Below the pieces are notes generated by a model. The model was not told the DNA's origin and did not search any database. It was given only the letters and a program-made list of their open reading frames with translations. From the NCBI RefSeq assembly GCF_003148775.1, contig NZ_QGGW01000006.1, forward strand, positions 62,001-126,000: 64,000 bases of DNA, given 5' to 3'. This DNA comes from Roseicyclus mahoneyensis. GTDB lineage: Bacteria > Pseudomonadota > Alphaproteobacteria > Rhodobacterales > Rhodobacteraceae. The translations under genes were made by a program, and so were the position numbers. Numbering within the stretch: the first letter of the stretch is position 1; the number at the start of each line of letters is the position of its first letter. Shown piece by piece: positions 1 to 9,328 of the stretch.

Positions 1-804
1 GATGATGATCTGCTTGCCCTCTTCCACCAGCGCGTTGAACGTGTGGAAGAATTCCTCCTGCGTCGAGGTCTTGCCGGCGATGAACTGCACGTCATCGACC
101 ATCAGCACATCGACCGAGCGGAAGATCTGCTTGAAGGTCATGGTGTCTTGCTCGCGCAGCGACCGGACGAAGCGGTACATGAACTGTTCCGCCGAGAGGT
201 ACAGGATGCGCGCCTGCGGGAAACGCGTCCGCAGGTCCCAGGCGATGGCATGCATCAGATGCGTCTTGCCCAGTCCGACACCACCGTAAAGAAACAGCGG
301 GTTGAAGGTCACGTCACGCCCTTCGGCGACACGGCGGGCGGCGGCATGGGCGAGTTCGTTTGGCTTGCCGACGATGAAATTGTCGAAGGTGTAGGCCGGG
401 TTCAACGTCGCTCCCGGCAAGTCCTCGGTTCCGGTGCGATGGGCCGCCGATGCGGGCCGGGCGCTGGTGCCATTGATAAGCGGGCTGCCGATGGACGCCG
501 GCATGACGCTGGCGGGCGCATCGTTGCGGTTCACGGCCCTGCTGGCCATGTCCGCCCCCACGGCGAATTCCACGCGGTCCACCCCGACACCAGCCGAAAT
601 CAGGTGACGCAAGATGACGTCGCCGAAGTTCTGCGACACCCACGACCCGAAGAAATTGGTGGGCACGTGAAAACGTGCAGTGCGGGCGTCAAGACGATCG
701 AATACGATGGGGTCTATCCAGGCTGAAAAATTGTTCTCTCCGACCGATTTGAGCAGCTCCCCCCGGACTTGCCCCCACGTCTCGTGCGTCATCTTTTGGT
801 CCAT
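1..804 (-). CDS. dnaA: Chromosomal replication initiator DnaA (3' part beyond left edge)
   Basis: Initiator of chromosome replication, an AAA+ ATPase that binds oriC. The frame runs leftward from ATG at 804 (MDQKMTHETWG; a second in-frame ATG at 792) to base 1 with no stop, giving about 268 of the roughly 450 residues usual in the family. Visible are domain I (THETWGQVRGELL), a variable linker, and domain III with NPLFLYGGVGLGKTHLMHA; the Walker A Lys is near residue 180 and the Walker B motif VLMVDD near 235. Domain IV (DNA binding) lies outside the window. rpsT lies upstream on the same strand, as in other Rhodobacterales. Identity is certain; which of the two ATGs starts the protein is not. 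Confidence 0.96.
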   Translation of the reverse strand, partial: MDQKMTHETWGQVRGELLKSVGENNFSAWIDPIVFDRLDARTARFHVPTNFFGSWVSQNFGDVILRHLISAGVGVDRVEFAVGADMASRAVNRNDAPASVMPASIGSPLINGTSARPASAAHRTGTEDLPGATLNPAYTFDNFIVGKPNELAHAAARRVAEGRDVTFNPLFLYGGVGLGKTHLMHAIAWDLRTRFPQARILYLSAEQFMYRFVRSLREQDTMTFKQIFRSVDVLMVDDVQFIAGKTSTQEEFFHTFNALVEEGKQIII

Positions 805-1338
805 CCTCGTTCTTTTTTTCCTCGCCGCCTGCCAACGGCCACATACACTCGCACTTCCCAGAACCTGGGATCACAACGATCAAGGCCGGCTGCTAGATGC
901 CGACGAAGGCTGTCCCTCCCCCGTCCGTGGTTGCGGGCCGCACCACGGTCACAAGACAAACCGGAAGTGTCCGATGCACACAAGGGCAACGGGCATACGG
1001 GCTCATGTCATGGACCGCTAGTCCGGCATCCGCAGGTCGAACCCAAGGCAAAAAGGCGGCGTGGTTCCGGCCGAAGCCTGCCCCGCATGCCTTAAGCAAA
1101 GATTGCATTCGAACCGCACGTGCTGTGCGCACCGGCGTTCCCGTGAGGGTCGCCTTTATCATTCGAAGCCGTCTCTGCTCCCCAAATCCGCCCCCCAAGG
1201 CGCCTGAATCGCTGGATCAAGCTAGCGGATGGGACGTGGCCCCTGCAACGACTCTTCAATCTTGACAGATACGTGAACGCGGATCGAATCTGACGTGCCC
1301 GGTTAGAGGCTTCTGACTTAAGGACATTTTCAAATCAA
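805..1338. other. Intergenic region between rpsT and dnaA
   Basis: About 530 bp without a convincing gene. It should hold the dnaA promoter, reading left. I searched both strands for the DnaA box TTATNCACA and found no good match, and there is no AT-rich stretch, so nothing here argues for a replication origin. A TTGACA hexamer occurs on the plus strand at 1262-1267, but no good -10 hexamer follows at 16-18 bp. Short open frames in the region have no family character and no good ribosome-binding site. Confidence 0.5.
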
Positions 1339-1339
1339 A

Positions 1340-1369
1340 AAAGGCGCGCCGTGGAACGGGCGCGCCTTT
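1340..1369 (-). terminator. Rho-independent terminator of rpsT
   Basis: Arms AAAGGCGCGCC (1340-1350) and GGGCGCGCCTTT (1358-1369) form a GC-rich stem with a short loop. Read on the minus strand the hairpin is followed by a run of six T. It lies about 25 bp past the rpsT stop, as expected for its terminator. Confidence 0.85.
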
Positions 1370-1394
1370 ATGGCAGGTTCGTTGCCGCTTGCTC

Positions 1395-1661
1395 TCAGGC
1401 CTTGAGGGCCTTCACGCGGGACGACAGGCGCGACATTTTCCGTGCCACGGTGTTCTTGTGCAACACACCCTTGGTCACGCCGCGCATCATCTCTGGCTGG
1501 GCTGTTGTGAGGGCTGCTTGTGCAACATCGTGATCGCCTGCGGCGATGGCTTCCTCGACTTTGCGCAGGAAGGTGCGGATGCGCGAGCGGCGTGCCTTGT
1601 TGATGGCAAAGCGGCGGTCCGCCTGGCGGGCGCGTTTCTTGGACTGGGGCGAATTGGCCAT
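1395..1661 (-). CDS. rpsT: 30S ribosomal protein S20
   Basis: Small-subunit protein that binds 16S rRNA near its 5' domain. 88 residues, the usual length for the family, strongly basic. It begins [17 protein letters not shown] and has the conserved helical features [16 protein letters not shown] and [14 protein letters not shown]. It sits just upstream of dnaA on the same strand and ends in its own terminator (1340-1369), so it is probably transcribed alone from the 175 bp gap in front of it. No obvious Shine-Dalgarno was seen (only AAGAG about 12 nt upstream). Identity is certain. Confidence 0.97.
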   Translation of the reverse strand: MANSPQSKKRARQADRRFAINKARRSRIRTFLRKVEEAIAAGDHDVAQAALTTAQPEMMRGVTKGVLHKNTVARKMSRLSSRVKALKA

Positions 1662-1836
1662 GGCTTGTGTCTCTTTCGTCTGGTCGGGTCACGTCAAAAT
1701 AGATTCAGCGCGGGAGATCCCGACCCCGGGTTCACTACCGGGCGACTCTGGCCTTAGGCGGGCCTCACACGCATGTCTGGCGCGCCCCTTAGCGGGTTTC
1801 GAGGCGGGATGCAAACACCTTCGCCGACCCTGTCCG

Positions 1837-2613
1837 TCACTTGTCGCGGAACTGAGGCTCGCGTTTTTCGAGGAAGGCGGCCATGCCCTCCTTCTGGTCC
1901 TCGGTCGCAAACATGCTGTGGAACAGCCGCCGTTCGAACAGCAACCCCTCGCGCAGCGTCGTCTCGTAGCTGCGGTTGACCGCTTCCTTTACGGCAAGCG
2001 TGGCCAGCATGGACTTCTCGGCGATCTTTGTGGCTGCCGCCATCGCCTCGTCCATCAGCTTCTTGGCGGGCACGACGCGGGACACGAGGCCACAGCGCTC
2101 GGCCTCCTCGGCGGTCATGAACCGGCCGGTCAGGTGCATGTCCATCGACTTGGACTTGCCCACAAAGCGCGTCAGGCGTTGGGTGCCACCCATCCCCGCC
2201 ACGACGCCCAGGTTGATCTCGGGCTGGCCAAATTTCGCGGTATCGGCAGCGATGATGAAATCGCACATCATCGCCAGCTCGCACCCCCCGCCCAGCGCAT
2301 AGCCCGACACAGCGGCGATGATCGGCTTGCGGGTCCGCAGCATCTGCTCCGCGTCGGTGCCGAACATGTCCTCGGCAAAGACATCGACGAAACTTTTCTC
2401 GGCCATCTCCTTGATGTCGGCGCCAGCCGCAAAGGCCTTTTCGCTGCCGGTCAGGATGATGCAGCGCACCTTGTCATTCTCATCCGCTGACTTCAGCGCC
2501 TTCGCCAATTCCCCCAGCAGGGTGGAATTCAATGCGTTCAGGGCATCGGGGCGGTTGAGCTTGATGAGCGCGATGTGATCTTCGATCTCGACGATCAGGG
2601 TCTCATAGGCCAT
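1837..2613 (-). CDS. Enoyl-CoA hydratase
   Basis: Crotonase-fold enzyme that adds water to trans-2-enoyl-CoA in fatty acid beta-oxidation. I start it at 2613 ([13 protein letters not shown]), with GGAG nine bases upstream, giving 258 residues, the standard length; an ATG 10 codons earlier (2643) has no better site. The oxyanion-hole segments AAGADIKEM (about 62-70) and [11 protein letters not shown] are present, and the catalytic glutamates are Glu112 in [11 protein letters not shown] and Glu132 in [12 protein letters not shown], spaced 20 apart as in rat enoyl-CoA hydratase. Placement between mutM and rpsT is typical of the order. Substrate chain length cannot be read from the sequence. Confidence 0.9.
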   Translation of the reverse strand: MAYETLIVEIEDHIALIKLNRPDALNALNSTLLGELAKALKSADENDKVRCIILTGSEKAFAAGADIKEMAEKSFVDVFAEDMFGTDAEQMLRTRKPIIAAVSGYALGGGCELAMMCDFIIAADTAKFGQPEINLGVVAGMGGTQRLTRFVGKSKSMDMHLTGRFMTAEEAERCGLVSRVVPAKKLMDEAMAAATKIAEKSMLATLAVKEAVNRSYETTLREGLLFERRLFHSMFATEDQKEGMAAFLEKREPQFRDK

Positions 2614-2690
2614 GTCTTCCAGCTCTCCGGCTGTGGGTGCCACGCGGGGCTCAAGGGGCGAGGGTTAGCACCCCGGCGCGCGGTTTCAAG

Positions 2691-3557
2691 CTATCTTTGA
2701 CAGGCCGGGCAATAGAAGCTCGACCGCCCGGACTGCACCTTGCGGTGGATTGTCCCTTGGCAATCGGGGGTTTGGCAGGGTTCTCCCTCACGGCCATAGG
2801 CGCGAAAGCTGTGCTGGAAATAACCCAACTCCCCATCCGCCTGCCGGTAATCGCGCAAGGATGATCCGCCCGCCTCGATCGCCTCGGCCAGCACAGCGCG
2901 GATGATCGGCACCAATGCCGCGACCCGCGCCGCGCCGATCCGCCCCGCATGACGCAGGGGCGAGATGCCTGCGCGATGCAACGCCTCGCAGACATAGATG
3001 TTGCCCAGACCCGCGACGATACCCTGATCCAGCAGCGCCGCCTTGACCGGCGTGCGCTTGCCGCGGAAGGCCGCGATCAGATGCGCCTCGTTAAAGGCAT
3101 TGCCCAAGGGCTCCGGCCCGATCCCCGCGATCAGCTTGTGCCGCTCGACAGCGTCCGTCGCGCAAAGGTCCATCGCCCCGAACCGCCGCGCATCGTTGAA
3201 GGTGACGCGCGCGCCCGCATCGGTATCCAAGATGACATGGTCGTGCTTTTCCGGCGCCGGGTGCAGGTGGTGGAACTGTGCCAGCATGTCGCGCCCTTCG
3301 CCGCCGCCGGAGACGATCATCCGCCCCGACATGCCCAGATGCACGATCAGCGTCTCTCCGGTGTCGAGATCGGCAAGGATGTATTTCGACCGCCGCCTCA
3401 GCCGGTCGACCCTTGCCCCGGTCAGCCGCTCGGCCATCCGGTCGGGGAAAGGCCAGCGCAGATCAGGCCGGTTGACCCGCGCGCGGGCGATCCGTGCGCC
3501 CTCCAGCACCGGGGCCAACCCGCGACGGACTGTCTCGACTTCTGGAAGTTCGGGCAA
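2691..3557 (-). CDS. mutM: Formamidopyrimidine-DNA glycosylase (Fpg), TTG start
   Basis: Base-excision repair glycosylase/AP lyase that removes 8-oxoguanine and ring-opened purines. The open frame extends far upstream across ubiE, but the conserved N-terminus [13 protein letters not shown] needs Pro2 as the nucleophile, so the start must be the TTG at 3557. AGGAAAG lies six bases in front of it. That gives 288 residues, near the usual 270-285. Glu3 follows Pro2, and the C-terminus carries the zinc finger with cysteine pairs CQTPDC and CPAC. Divergent from ubiE, with an 87 bp shared promoter region. Confidence 0.95.
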   Translation of the reverse strand: MPELPEVETVRRGLAPVLEGARIARARVNRPDLRWPFPDRMAERLTGARVDRLRRRSKYILADLDTGETLIVHLGMSGRMIVSGGGEGRDMLAQFHHLHPAPEKHDHVILDTDAGARVTFNDARRFGAMDLCATDAVERHKLIAGIGPEPLGNAFNEAHLIAAFRGKRTPVKAALLDQGIVAGLGNIYVCEALHRAGISPLRHAGRIGAARVAALVPIIRAVLAEAIEAGGSSLRDYRQADGELGYFQHSFRAYGREGEPCQTPDCQGTIHRKVQSGRSSFYCPACQR

Positions 3558-3644
3558 AGCGGGCTTTCCTAGGATATGGGCGAGGGTGTAACGCCCTTGG
3601 CAAGCCCTATAACAAGGGTGTGGGAACGAGAAGGACAAGCCTTG

Positions 3645-4400
3645 ATGCCCGAGGACAAGGACGGTCGCACCACCCATTTCGGCTACCAGGAGGTCGCCGA
3701 GGACCAGAAGGCCGGGATGGTCCATGGCGTCTTTACCAATGTCGCCTCGAAATACGACATCATGAACGATGTGATGAGCATGGGCATCCACCGCGTCTGG
3801 AAGGATGCGATGATGGATTGGCTGGCCCCCCGCGACGGCCAGCGCCTGCTCGATGTGGCGGGCGGCACGGGCGATGTGGCCTTTCGCTTTCTGGGCCGCG
3901 CGCCGGGCGCGACGGCCACCGTGCTCGACTTGACCGAATCGATGCTGATCGAGGGACAAAAACGGGCAGAAGCCGCGCAACTGGCCGACAAGCTCGACTG
4001 GATCGTGGGCGATGCGATGGCGCTGCCCTTCGCGGACAACAGTTTCGACCGCTACACGATCAGTTTCGGCATCCGCAACGTCACCCGCATCCCCGATGCG
4101 CTGGCCGAGGCGTTTCGCGTCTTGCGCCCCGGTGGGCGGCTGATGGTGCTGGAGTTTTCGCAACTGCCCAATGACGGGCTGCAAAAGCTCTACGATCTCT
4201 ATTCCTTCAACGTGATCCCCCGTATGGGCCAGCTGATCGCGGGTGACCGCGACAGCTACCAATATCTCGTCGAATCGATCCGCCGCTTTCCCGATCAGGA
4301 AACCTTCGCGGCCATGATCCGCACCGCGGGCTTCGAACAGGTCAGCTACCGCAACCTGTCACTTGGCATCGCGGCGCTGCATTCGGGGTGGAAGATCTGA
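3645..4400 (+). CDS. ubiE: Ubiquinone/menaquinone C-methyltransferase UbiE
   Basis: SAM-dependent C-methyltransferase of quinone biosynthesis. I start at 3645 ([15 protein letters not shown]), preceded by AGAAGGA, giving 251 residues, the family norm; the frame is open 23 codons further upstream. The SAM-binding motif [13 protein letters not shown] is at about 68-80; family signatures are [21 protein letters not shown], here read only as partial matches, and the C-terminal [13 protein letters not shown]. It is followed after one base by ubiB, and together they supply late steps of ubiquinone synthesis that feed the bc1 complex encoded at the other end of the window. Confidence 0.95.
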   Translation: MPEDKDGRTTHFGYQEVAEDQKAGMVHGVFTNVASKYDIMNDVMSMGIHRVWKDAMMDWLAPRDGQRLLDVAGGTGDVAFRFLGRAPGATATVLDLTESMLIEGQKRAEAAQLADKLDWIVGDAMALPFADNSFDRYTISFGIRNVTRIPDALAEAFRVLRPGGRLMVLEFSQLPNDGLQKLYDLYSFNVIPRMGQLIAGDRDSYQYLVESIRRFPDQETFAAMIRTAGFEQVSYRNLSLGIAALHSGWKI

Positions 4401-4401
4401 G

Positions 4402-5931
4402 GTGAAGGGCCCCCACAACATCTGGCGGCTGATCCGCACCGGCGCGACTTTCGAGCGCACGGGCGCGATGAAGGCCGTGCTCGAAGCGGTGGATGCGCCC
4501 GCCCCGATCAGGGTGGCGGCGCGCGTGCTAGGCTGGCCGTTCAAATGGCTCGGCCTTCGCGGCGACCCTTCGGTGCCACCGGTGCCCCGCGCGCTGACAG
4601 CCCTTGGCCCGGCTTACATCAAGTTCGGCCAGATCCTGTCGACGCGCCCCGATGTGGTCGGCCCCGAGATGGCGCTGCAATTGCAGGTTCTGCAAGACAA
4701 GCTCCCGCCCTTTCCGCTCTCCGAGGCGCGCCGTGTGGTCGCGCAGGAGATGGAAAAGCCCGTCGAGGCGCTGTTTTCCGAGTTTTCCGAACCGGTCGCC
4801 GCCGCCTCCATCGCGCAGGTCCACAAGGCGAGGCGCGCCCACGACGGGCGCTCCGTGGCGGTCAAGATCCTGCGCCCCGGCATCGAGCGCGCCTTTCGCA
4901 AGGATATCGACGCCTTCTATCTGATCGCCTGGGTGGTCGAGACGCTGTCGCCTGCCTCGCGCCGACTGCGCCCGCGCGCCGTGATCGAGCATTTCGAAGG
5001 CGTGGTGATGCAGGAACTGGACCTGCGGATCGAGGCCTCGGCCTGCGGCGAGTTCCACGCCAACACGCAGCGCGACGAAGGCTTTGTCGTGCCGGAAATC
5101 GAATGGTTCCTTTCGTCGCGTCGCATGATGACGCTGGGCTGGGTCGAGGGCATCACCATGTCCGACCTTGCCGCCATCGACGCAGCGGGCTTCGACCGCA
5201 AGGCCCTGGGCGCGCGCGTTCTGCAGATGTTCCTGCGCCATGCGCTGCGCGACGGTTTCTTTCACGCCGATATGCATCAGGGCAACCTCAAGGTCGCGCC
5301 GAATGGCGATATCGTGGCCTTGGATTTCGGGATCATGGGGCGGCTTGATGCCTACACGCGGCGCGTCTACGCCGAGATCTTGATGGGCTTCATCCGCAAG
5401 GATTACCGCCGCGTCGCCGAGGTGCATTTCGAGGCGGGCTATGTGCCGGCCGACCGCGACATCGACGAATTCGCCCAAGCCCTGCGGTCGGTGGGCGAGC
5501 CGATCTTCGGCATGGATGCCAGCCGCATTTCCATGGCCCGCCTGCTGGCCTACCTGTTCGAAGTGACCGAACGTTTCGGAATGGAAACCCGGACCGAGCT
5601 GATCTTGCTCCAGCGTACCATGGTGGTGGTCGAGGGCGTGGCGCGCTCGCTCGACAATGACATCAACATCTGGGTCGTTGCCCGCCCCGTGGTCGAGGAA
5701 TACATCACCGAACATGTCGGCCCCAAGGCCGTGGTACGCGACCTGTGGCACACCGTGCGCGTTCTCTCGCGTTTTGGCCCCCGGCTGCCCGCACTGGCAG
5801 AACAGGCGCTGTTGGCGCAGGCCAACCCGCAACGCCCCGCTCCGCGCAATCCATGGCCCGAGCGGATCGGCTATGGCGCGGCGGGCCTTGTGCTGGGCGG
5901 TGGGCTTGCGGCGCTGATCGCCTTGATCTGA
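4402..5931 (+). CDS. ubiB: ABC1/UbiB-family ubiquinone biosynthesis kinase-like protein
   Basis: Atypical kinase-like ATPase needed for ubiquinone production. The GTG at 4402 directly follows the ubiE stop and gives 509 residues, the usual size; the frame opens slightly earlier inside ubiE. The UbiB-specific KxGQ motif is at IKFGQ (Lys74-Gln77). The nucleotide-binding ASIAQVHKA is near 137, the catalytic loop HADMHQGNL near 289 and the metal-binding LDFGIMG near 307. A C-terminal hydrophobic segment (GAAGLVLGGGLAALIALI) fits a membrane anchor. Translationally coupled with ubiE. Confidence 0.93.
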   Translation: MKGPHNIWRLIRTGATFERTGAMKAVLEAVDAPAPIRVAARVLGWPFKWLGLRGDPSVPPVPRALTALGPAYIKFGQILSTRPDVVGPEMALQLQVLQDKLPPFPLSEARRVVAQEMEKPVEALFSEFSEPVAAASIAQVHKARRAHDGRSVAVKILRPGIERAFRKDIDAFYLIAWVVETLSPASRRLRPRAVIEHFEGVVMQELDLRIEASACGEFHANTQRDEGFVVPEIEWFLSSRRMMTLGWVEGITMSDLAAIDAAGFDRKALGARVLQMFLRHALRDGFFHADMHQGNLKVAPNGDIVALDFGIMGRLDAYTRRVYAEILMGFIRKDYRRVAEVHFEAGYVPADRDIDEFAQALRSVGEPIFGMDASRISMARLLAYLFEVTERFGMETRTELILLQRTMVVVEGVARSLDNDINIWVVARPVVEEYITEHVGPKAVVRDLWHTVRVLSRFGPRLPALAEQALLAQANPQRPAPRNPWPERIGYGAAGLVLGGGLAALIALI

Positions 5932-5938
5932 AAGTCCA

Positions 5939-6604
5939 TCAGGAAGCCGCACGGCGCAGGCCAAGGACCGTCTGCGCCGGAATGCTCAACCCGCCTTCCA
6001 TGGTCAGCCAGACCTCGCCACCGACAAGCTGCGCCTCCTCGATGATGGAATAGACCATCGCGCCGCGTTCCTCGATCATGTCCTCGCCCGACCAGTTCTG
6101 GATGGTGAAGCTGTAAACGCCTTCGGGCACGGTGTTGCCCGACAGGTCGGTGCCGTCCCACGTGAACCTGTCGGCACTGAGCGGCACCGGGATCTGCTGC
6201 ACCACCAAGCCCCGTGCGTCGCGCACGACCAGTTCCATCCGATCTGCAAGGACATTCGGCGCACCGGCCAGCGTCACGGTCTGGCCTTCGAAATTCACCG
6301 GCATCTCGGCCCGGGCCTCCATCCCGATCCAGCCACCCAACTGGCCCATGCCCTGCGTGGCGAGCCCGGCCTGAAGGCCGGTCAGCAGGTCATTGGTGCG
6401 AACCTGTTGTTCCACGCCCGAAAATTGCGCTAGTTGACTGGCGAACTCGGTCGATTCCATCGGGTTGAGCGGGTCCTGATTCTGCATCTGCGTGGTCAGC
6501 AGACGCAAGAAGGTCTGGAAATCGGCGGTGATCATGCTGGGCGCGGCGGCGGGCGCGGCGCGGGCGGCCGATGCTTGGGTCGTGGTCGGAAAGACATCCA
6601 TCAT
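5939..6604 (-). CDS. flgD: Flagellar hook-capping protein FlgD
   Basis: Scaffold that caps the growing hook. ATG-ATG at 6604/6601 gives about 221 residues, typical for FlgD. The conserved N-terminal segment FQTFLRLLTTQMQNQDPLNP followed by MESTEFASQLAQFSGVEQQ is the hallmark of the family; the C-terminal half has the FlgD Ig/tudor pattern (FTWDGTDLSGNTVPEGVYSF). The open frame extends upstream into the fliK tail but the extension is low-complexity. It lies 19 bp downstream of fliK, so the two are probably one leftward unit, which fits the role of FliK in hook length. Confidence 0.95.
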   Translation of the reverse strand: MMDVFPTTTQASAARAAPAAAPSMITADFQTFLRLLTTQMQNQDPLNPMESTEFASQLAQFSGVEQQVRTNDLLTGLQAGLATQGMGQLGGWIGMEARAEMPVNFEGQTVTLAGAPNVLADRMELVVRDARGLVVQQIPVPLSADRFTWDGTDLSGNTVPEGVYSFTIQNWSGEDMIEERGAMVYSIIEEAQLVGGEVWLTMEGGLSIPAQTVLGLRRAAS

Positions 6605-6623
6605 TTGGGTCCTTGGCTGACGT

Positions 6624-8570
6624 TCAAAGGCGCAGGTCAAGCCCGGCCGCACCCATGGGGCGGGCCCGAGCGCTTGGGGCAGGGGCATCGGGGCTGGACG
6701 CTGCTTCGGTGCCGGACCCGGCCAGGGTGACAGACCCACCACGCGACCGCTGTTCGGCACCGCCGTGGGAAATGCTGACCGATGGCGCATCTAGACCCGC
6801 GCGGGCGAATTCTTCCGCCAGCAGCGCGACATGGCGGCGGATGAGATCGGCCGTGTCGGACCGCTCTGCCGCGATGGTGACGGTAAGCACACCGTTGACG
6901 TCCGAAAAACCAAGTCGCAGGCGGCCAAGCTCCGGCGGATCCAGCGTCAGATCGAGAGGAACACCCGGATCGCGCGATGCATCCACCACCGCCCTTGCGA
7001 CCTGACGGGCGATCGGGGCGGGATCGGGGACTGGCCCGCCCCTGTCGGGCATGCCTGCGGCCGAGGTGCCGAAGGCCATGTCGACCGTGGGCCCAGCATC
7101 TACCGCCACGACGCCGCGGAGATTTCCCGGGTCTTCGAAGATGGTGTGGAGGCTTGATGCCACGTGTTCATGGCCGACGCCCGCCATCACCGTCGCGCCA
7201 GACGGCGGCGACCCTGCGTCCCGCAAGGCGCCAAACGCAACGACGAAGCCCCCCCGAGCTTGCGACTGGATCGGGGTCGGCGCGGCAGGGGGGGCGACCG
7301 GACCTTGTTCAGCATGCGGCGGCGCCGGCACCATCACGTGCGGGACTAAGTCGGGGCCATCTGTTGCCTGCATCGAGACCGCTGACCTTGCAGGGATCAC
7401 AGGCGCTTGTTCGAAACGCTCGTCTGCCGATGGTGTCAATCCAGCGGACGAAGGCCAGAACGGGAAGCTCGCACCGACCGGTCCGATTGTCGGTCTGTTG
7501 TGACCTCTTGGATCAAGGGATCGCTCCCCAGTCGTTGCAACGGCTGGACCGGTCTCAGCAGGTCTTGGGACCGAAAGACCCTGCGACGCGACCTTGCCGA
7601 ACTCATCAACGACCGGCTTGTGCAAAGCGGTCGCTCCCCACTCCGCAGGTGGGTGTTCCAGATCCGGAGTCGGCATCGCCGGCAGCGCTGCGGGCAAGGT
7701 TGCACTTGACATGGCGGCACCCGGCAGGCCGGTGCTCGGTCGCGCCTGAGGTGCGGGTGCCGTGATCGGTTGCGCCGGCGTTGCGCGACGTGCAGGCAAG
7801 CTATCCCTAAGGGTGACCGGCACCGACCCAAGATTGACGGGCGCGGCGCTGAACGGCAGGTCCCCGATCTCATTCAAGGGCATACTCTCGACAGCCCCCA
7901 CAGCAAGCTCGGGTGGCACTGTCGCTTGAAAAGCAGGTGCGGTTTCGCGGTCCTTATCCAATGGGATCGGGGGGGCTGATCGGGTCGGTGCCGGATAGGC
8001 GAAGCCACCGGAGAGACCATCGAAGCCGGAAGGCTGCGGGGCCGCGGCCGGCAGCAAGTCGGCGTGTCTGGCTTCCGGCAACAGCAGACCCGCCGAGGGC
8101 GCCATCAGTGCCGCATCGCCATCGCCGAATGGCACTACCGACATGGGCTGCGGGCCCAGCGCCGGTTCATTCGGCAACGGGCCGCCCGATACGGGCGCGA
8201 CAGGCCATCCGCTACCATCGGATGAGCCAACACCCTCGGACGGGCCAACAGTAGGAGTAGGGATTTCGGCCAACGGCCGGCCAGAGGATCGGCGCCCGTG
8301 GCTTTCAGTCTCGTGCCCATGCGGATCCCTCTCGATCGGGAAGGTAACCCCGTCCATCGATTGCGGTGCACCGTCCCCCCCCCACCCGTGATCCGTGGCC
8401 TGCCGATGGCCGAGGACATCCCAAGGCGATGCGAATTCGACGCGAAAGGCCGCCGTCGCGCTCGTTGGCAAGGCCGGGGGCCTTTTGCCAGGGGGCACAA
8501 AGGCCGCGTTGGGGGTCAGATGCGTCAAGTCTTCCATCCGGAGTCCAATTCTGCTCGCGCTGTCAGGCAT
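6624..8570 (-). CDS. fliK: Flagellar hook-length control protein FliK
   Basis: Secreted ruler that sets hook length and switches export specificity. 648 residues starting MPDSASRIGLRMEDL (a second Met at 12 is possible). Most of the protein is Pro/Ala/Gly-rich and poorly conserved, as in all FliK proteins. The C-terminal hook-control domain is recognisable around 530-620: PLDLTLDPPELGRLRLGFSD followed by LTVTIAAERSDTADLIRRH. Upstream of flgD and divergent from the rod-binding protein gene. The coding sequence contains several mononucleotide tracts of 7-9 bases, the longest G9 at codons 62-65. The domain places it firmly in FliK; the N-terminal part is too variable to add support. Confidence 0.88.
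   Translation of the reverse strand: MPDSASRIGLRMEDLTHLTPNAAFVPPGKRPPALPTSATAAFRVEFASPWDVLGHRQATDHGWGGDGAPQSMDGVTFPIERDPHGHETESHGRRSSGRPLAEIPTPTVGPSEGVGSSDGSGWPVAPVSGGPLPNEPALGPQPMSVVPFGDGDAALMAPSAGLLLPEARHADLLPAAAPQPSGFDGLSGGFAYPAPTRSAPPIPLDKDRETAPAFQATVPPELAVGAVESMPLNEIGDLPFSAAPVNLGSVPVTLRDSLPARRATPAQPITAPAPQARPSTGLPGAAMSSATLPAALPAMPTPDLEHPPAEWGATALHKPVVDEFGKVASQGLSVPRPAETGPAVATTGERSLDPRGHNRPTIGPVGASFPFWPSSAGLTPSADERFEQAPVIPARSAVSMQATDGPDLVPHVMVPAPPHAEQGPVAPPAAPTPIQSQARGGFVVAFGALRDAGSPPSGATVMAGVGHEHVASSLHTIFEDPGNLRGVVAVDAGPTVDMAFGTSAAGMPDRGGPVPDPAPIARQVARAVVDASRDPGVPLDLTLDPPELGRLRLGFSDVNGVLTVTIAAERSDTADLIRRHVALLAEEFARAGLDAPSVSISHGGAEQRSRGGSVTLAGSGTEAASSPDAPAPSARARPMGAAGLDLRL
8375..8383 (-). 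repeat. G9 tract inside fliK
   Basis: Nine consecutive C on the plus strand, so nine G in the coding sense of fliK, about 62 codons from its start (HGWGGDG region). A one-base slip would truncate FliK. Further 7-base tracts in the same gene lie at 7249-7255, 7278-7284 and 7969-7975. Confidence 0.9.
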
Positions 8571-8583
8571 GACGCAAACCCCC

Positions 8584-8598
8584 TTACGAATTGTTTAC
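8584..8598. promoter_or_regulatory. CtrA-like site between fliK and the rod-binding gene
   Basis: TTAC-N7-TTAC, six of eight matches to the alphaproteobacterial CtrA consensus TTAA-N7-TTAA. It lies 14 bp before the fliK start (leftward) and 48 bp before the rod-binding gene (rightward). Proposed because five other flagellar promoter regions in the window carry pairs with the same spacing. Confidence 0.4.
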
Positions 8599-8646
8599 GC
8601 TCGCATGGCAGGGTTGCGCGAAATCGTCTCAATTCGAGGGATCACC

Positions 8647-8961
8647 ATGACGCCGACAGTTACGGGCCAAGCCGGTCTTGCCGTCGTGGCGCCGGCCAGT
8701 CCGCCGACGGAAGAGGCAGAAGCCCTGCGCGCTGTCGCGCGCGAGCTTGAGGCCAGCTTTCTGGCGGAAATGCTCAAACATGCAGGCTTCGGCGAGGGCC
8801 GCGACAGCTTTGGGGGCGGCGTCGGGGAAGAACAATTCGTATCTCTGCTGCGGGACGAACATGCCCGGGCCCTGACCGATCGCGGCGGAATAGGGCTGGC
8901 GGAAGCACTGTTCCGGGCGCTGGTCGCGCGCAGTTCCGCAGCCGACGGGGCGCAATCATGA
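8647..8961 (+). CDS. Rod-binding protein, FlgJ N-domain type
   Basis: Small flagellar protein of the FlgJ N-terminal (Rod-binding) family, thought to cap or chaperone the rod during assembly. The ATG at 8647 is preceded by GAGGG and gives 104 residues. Family features are LRAVARELEASFLAEMLKHA near the N-terminus and a C-terminal helix GGIGLAEALFRALV. There is no muramidase domain; a separate transglycosylase gene lies at 23076-23783. Overlaps flgN by four bases (ATGA). The frame is open further upstream, with an alternative ATG at 8605 that lacks a good ribosome-binding site. Confidence 0.8.
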   Translation: MTPTVTGQAGLAVVAPASPPTEEAEALRAVARELEASFLAEMLKHAGFGEGRDSFGGGVGEEQFVSLLRDEHARALTDRGGIGLAEALFRALVARSSAADGAQS

Positions 8962-9296
8962 CGCGCGCGGATCGATCGCTTGCCACCATCGAGGCCCTGC
9001 TGACCACCCAGCATGAGGCTTTGCTGGCCGGTGACCTGGATCAGCTTGCGCGCATGCCCCACAAGCTGGAGCAGGCGCTGCAAAGCCTCTCGCGGCAAGA
9101 TCTCCCCGAACAGGGGCTCGCACGCGTGGCGACACTTGCCGCACGCAATGCACGTCTGATCGTGGCGGCGCAACGCGGCCTCGCACAGGCCCGCGACCTG
9201 CGGCCCAGCGCCCCTGGCGCGCCGCTGTCCACCTACGACGCGCTCGGTCGTCAGAGCCCCCCCGCAGTGAGCGGGCGGCTCCTGTCGCGTGGCTGA
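8958..9296 (+). CDS. flgN: FlgN-type flagellar chaperone
   Basis: 112-residue helical protein. FlgN proteins are export chaperones for the hook-filament junction proteins FlgK and FlgL. The pattern is an all-helical body (SLATIEALLTTQHEALLAGD, then LARMPHKLEQALQ) and the tail STYDALGR often seen in alphaproteobacterial FlgN. It is translationally coupled to the rod-binding gene (overlap 8958-8961). The call rests on size, helical pattern, tail motif and context; sequence conservation in the family is weak, so the assignment is probable rather than certain. A C7 tract (9257-9263) lies near its 3' end. Confidence 0.65.
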   Translation: MTRADRSLATIEALLTTQHEALLAGDLDQLARMPHKLEQALQSLSRQDLPEQGLARVATLAARNARLIVAAQRGLAQARDLRPSAPGAPLSTYDALGRQSPPAVSGRLLSRG

Positions 9297-9328
9297 GCGA
9301 CCCGCGCGACGATCCTCTAAAATCCAAG

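Noticed and set aside
1262-1290. TTGACA with a possible plus-strand promoter for a small RNA ending at the rpsT terminator
   Set aside because: No acceptable -10 hexamer at 16-18 bp, and the hairpin at 1340-1369 has its T run on the other strand.
805-1338. Possible replication origin between rpsT and dnaA
   Set aside because: No good DnaA boxes (TTATNCACA) on either strand and no AT-rich unwinding stretch.
3558-4262. Extension of the mutM frame upstream across ubiE (total 523 codons)
   Set aside because: Fpg needs Pro2; the extension is antisense to ubiE and has no family similarity.
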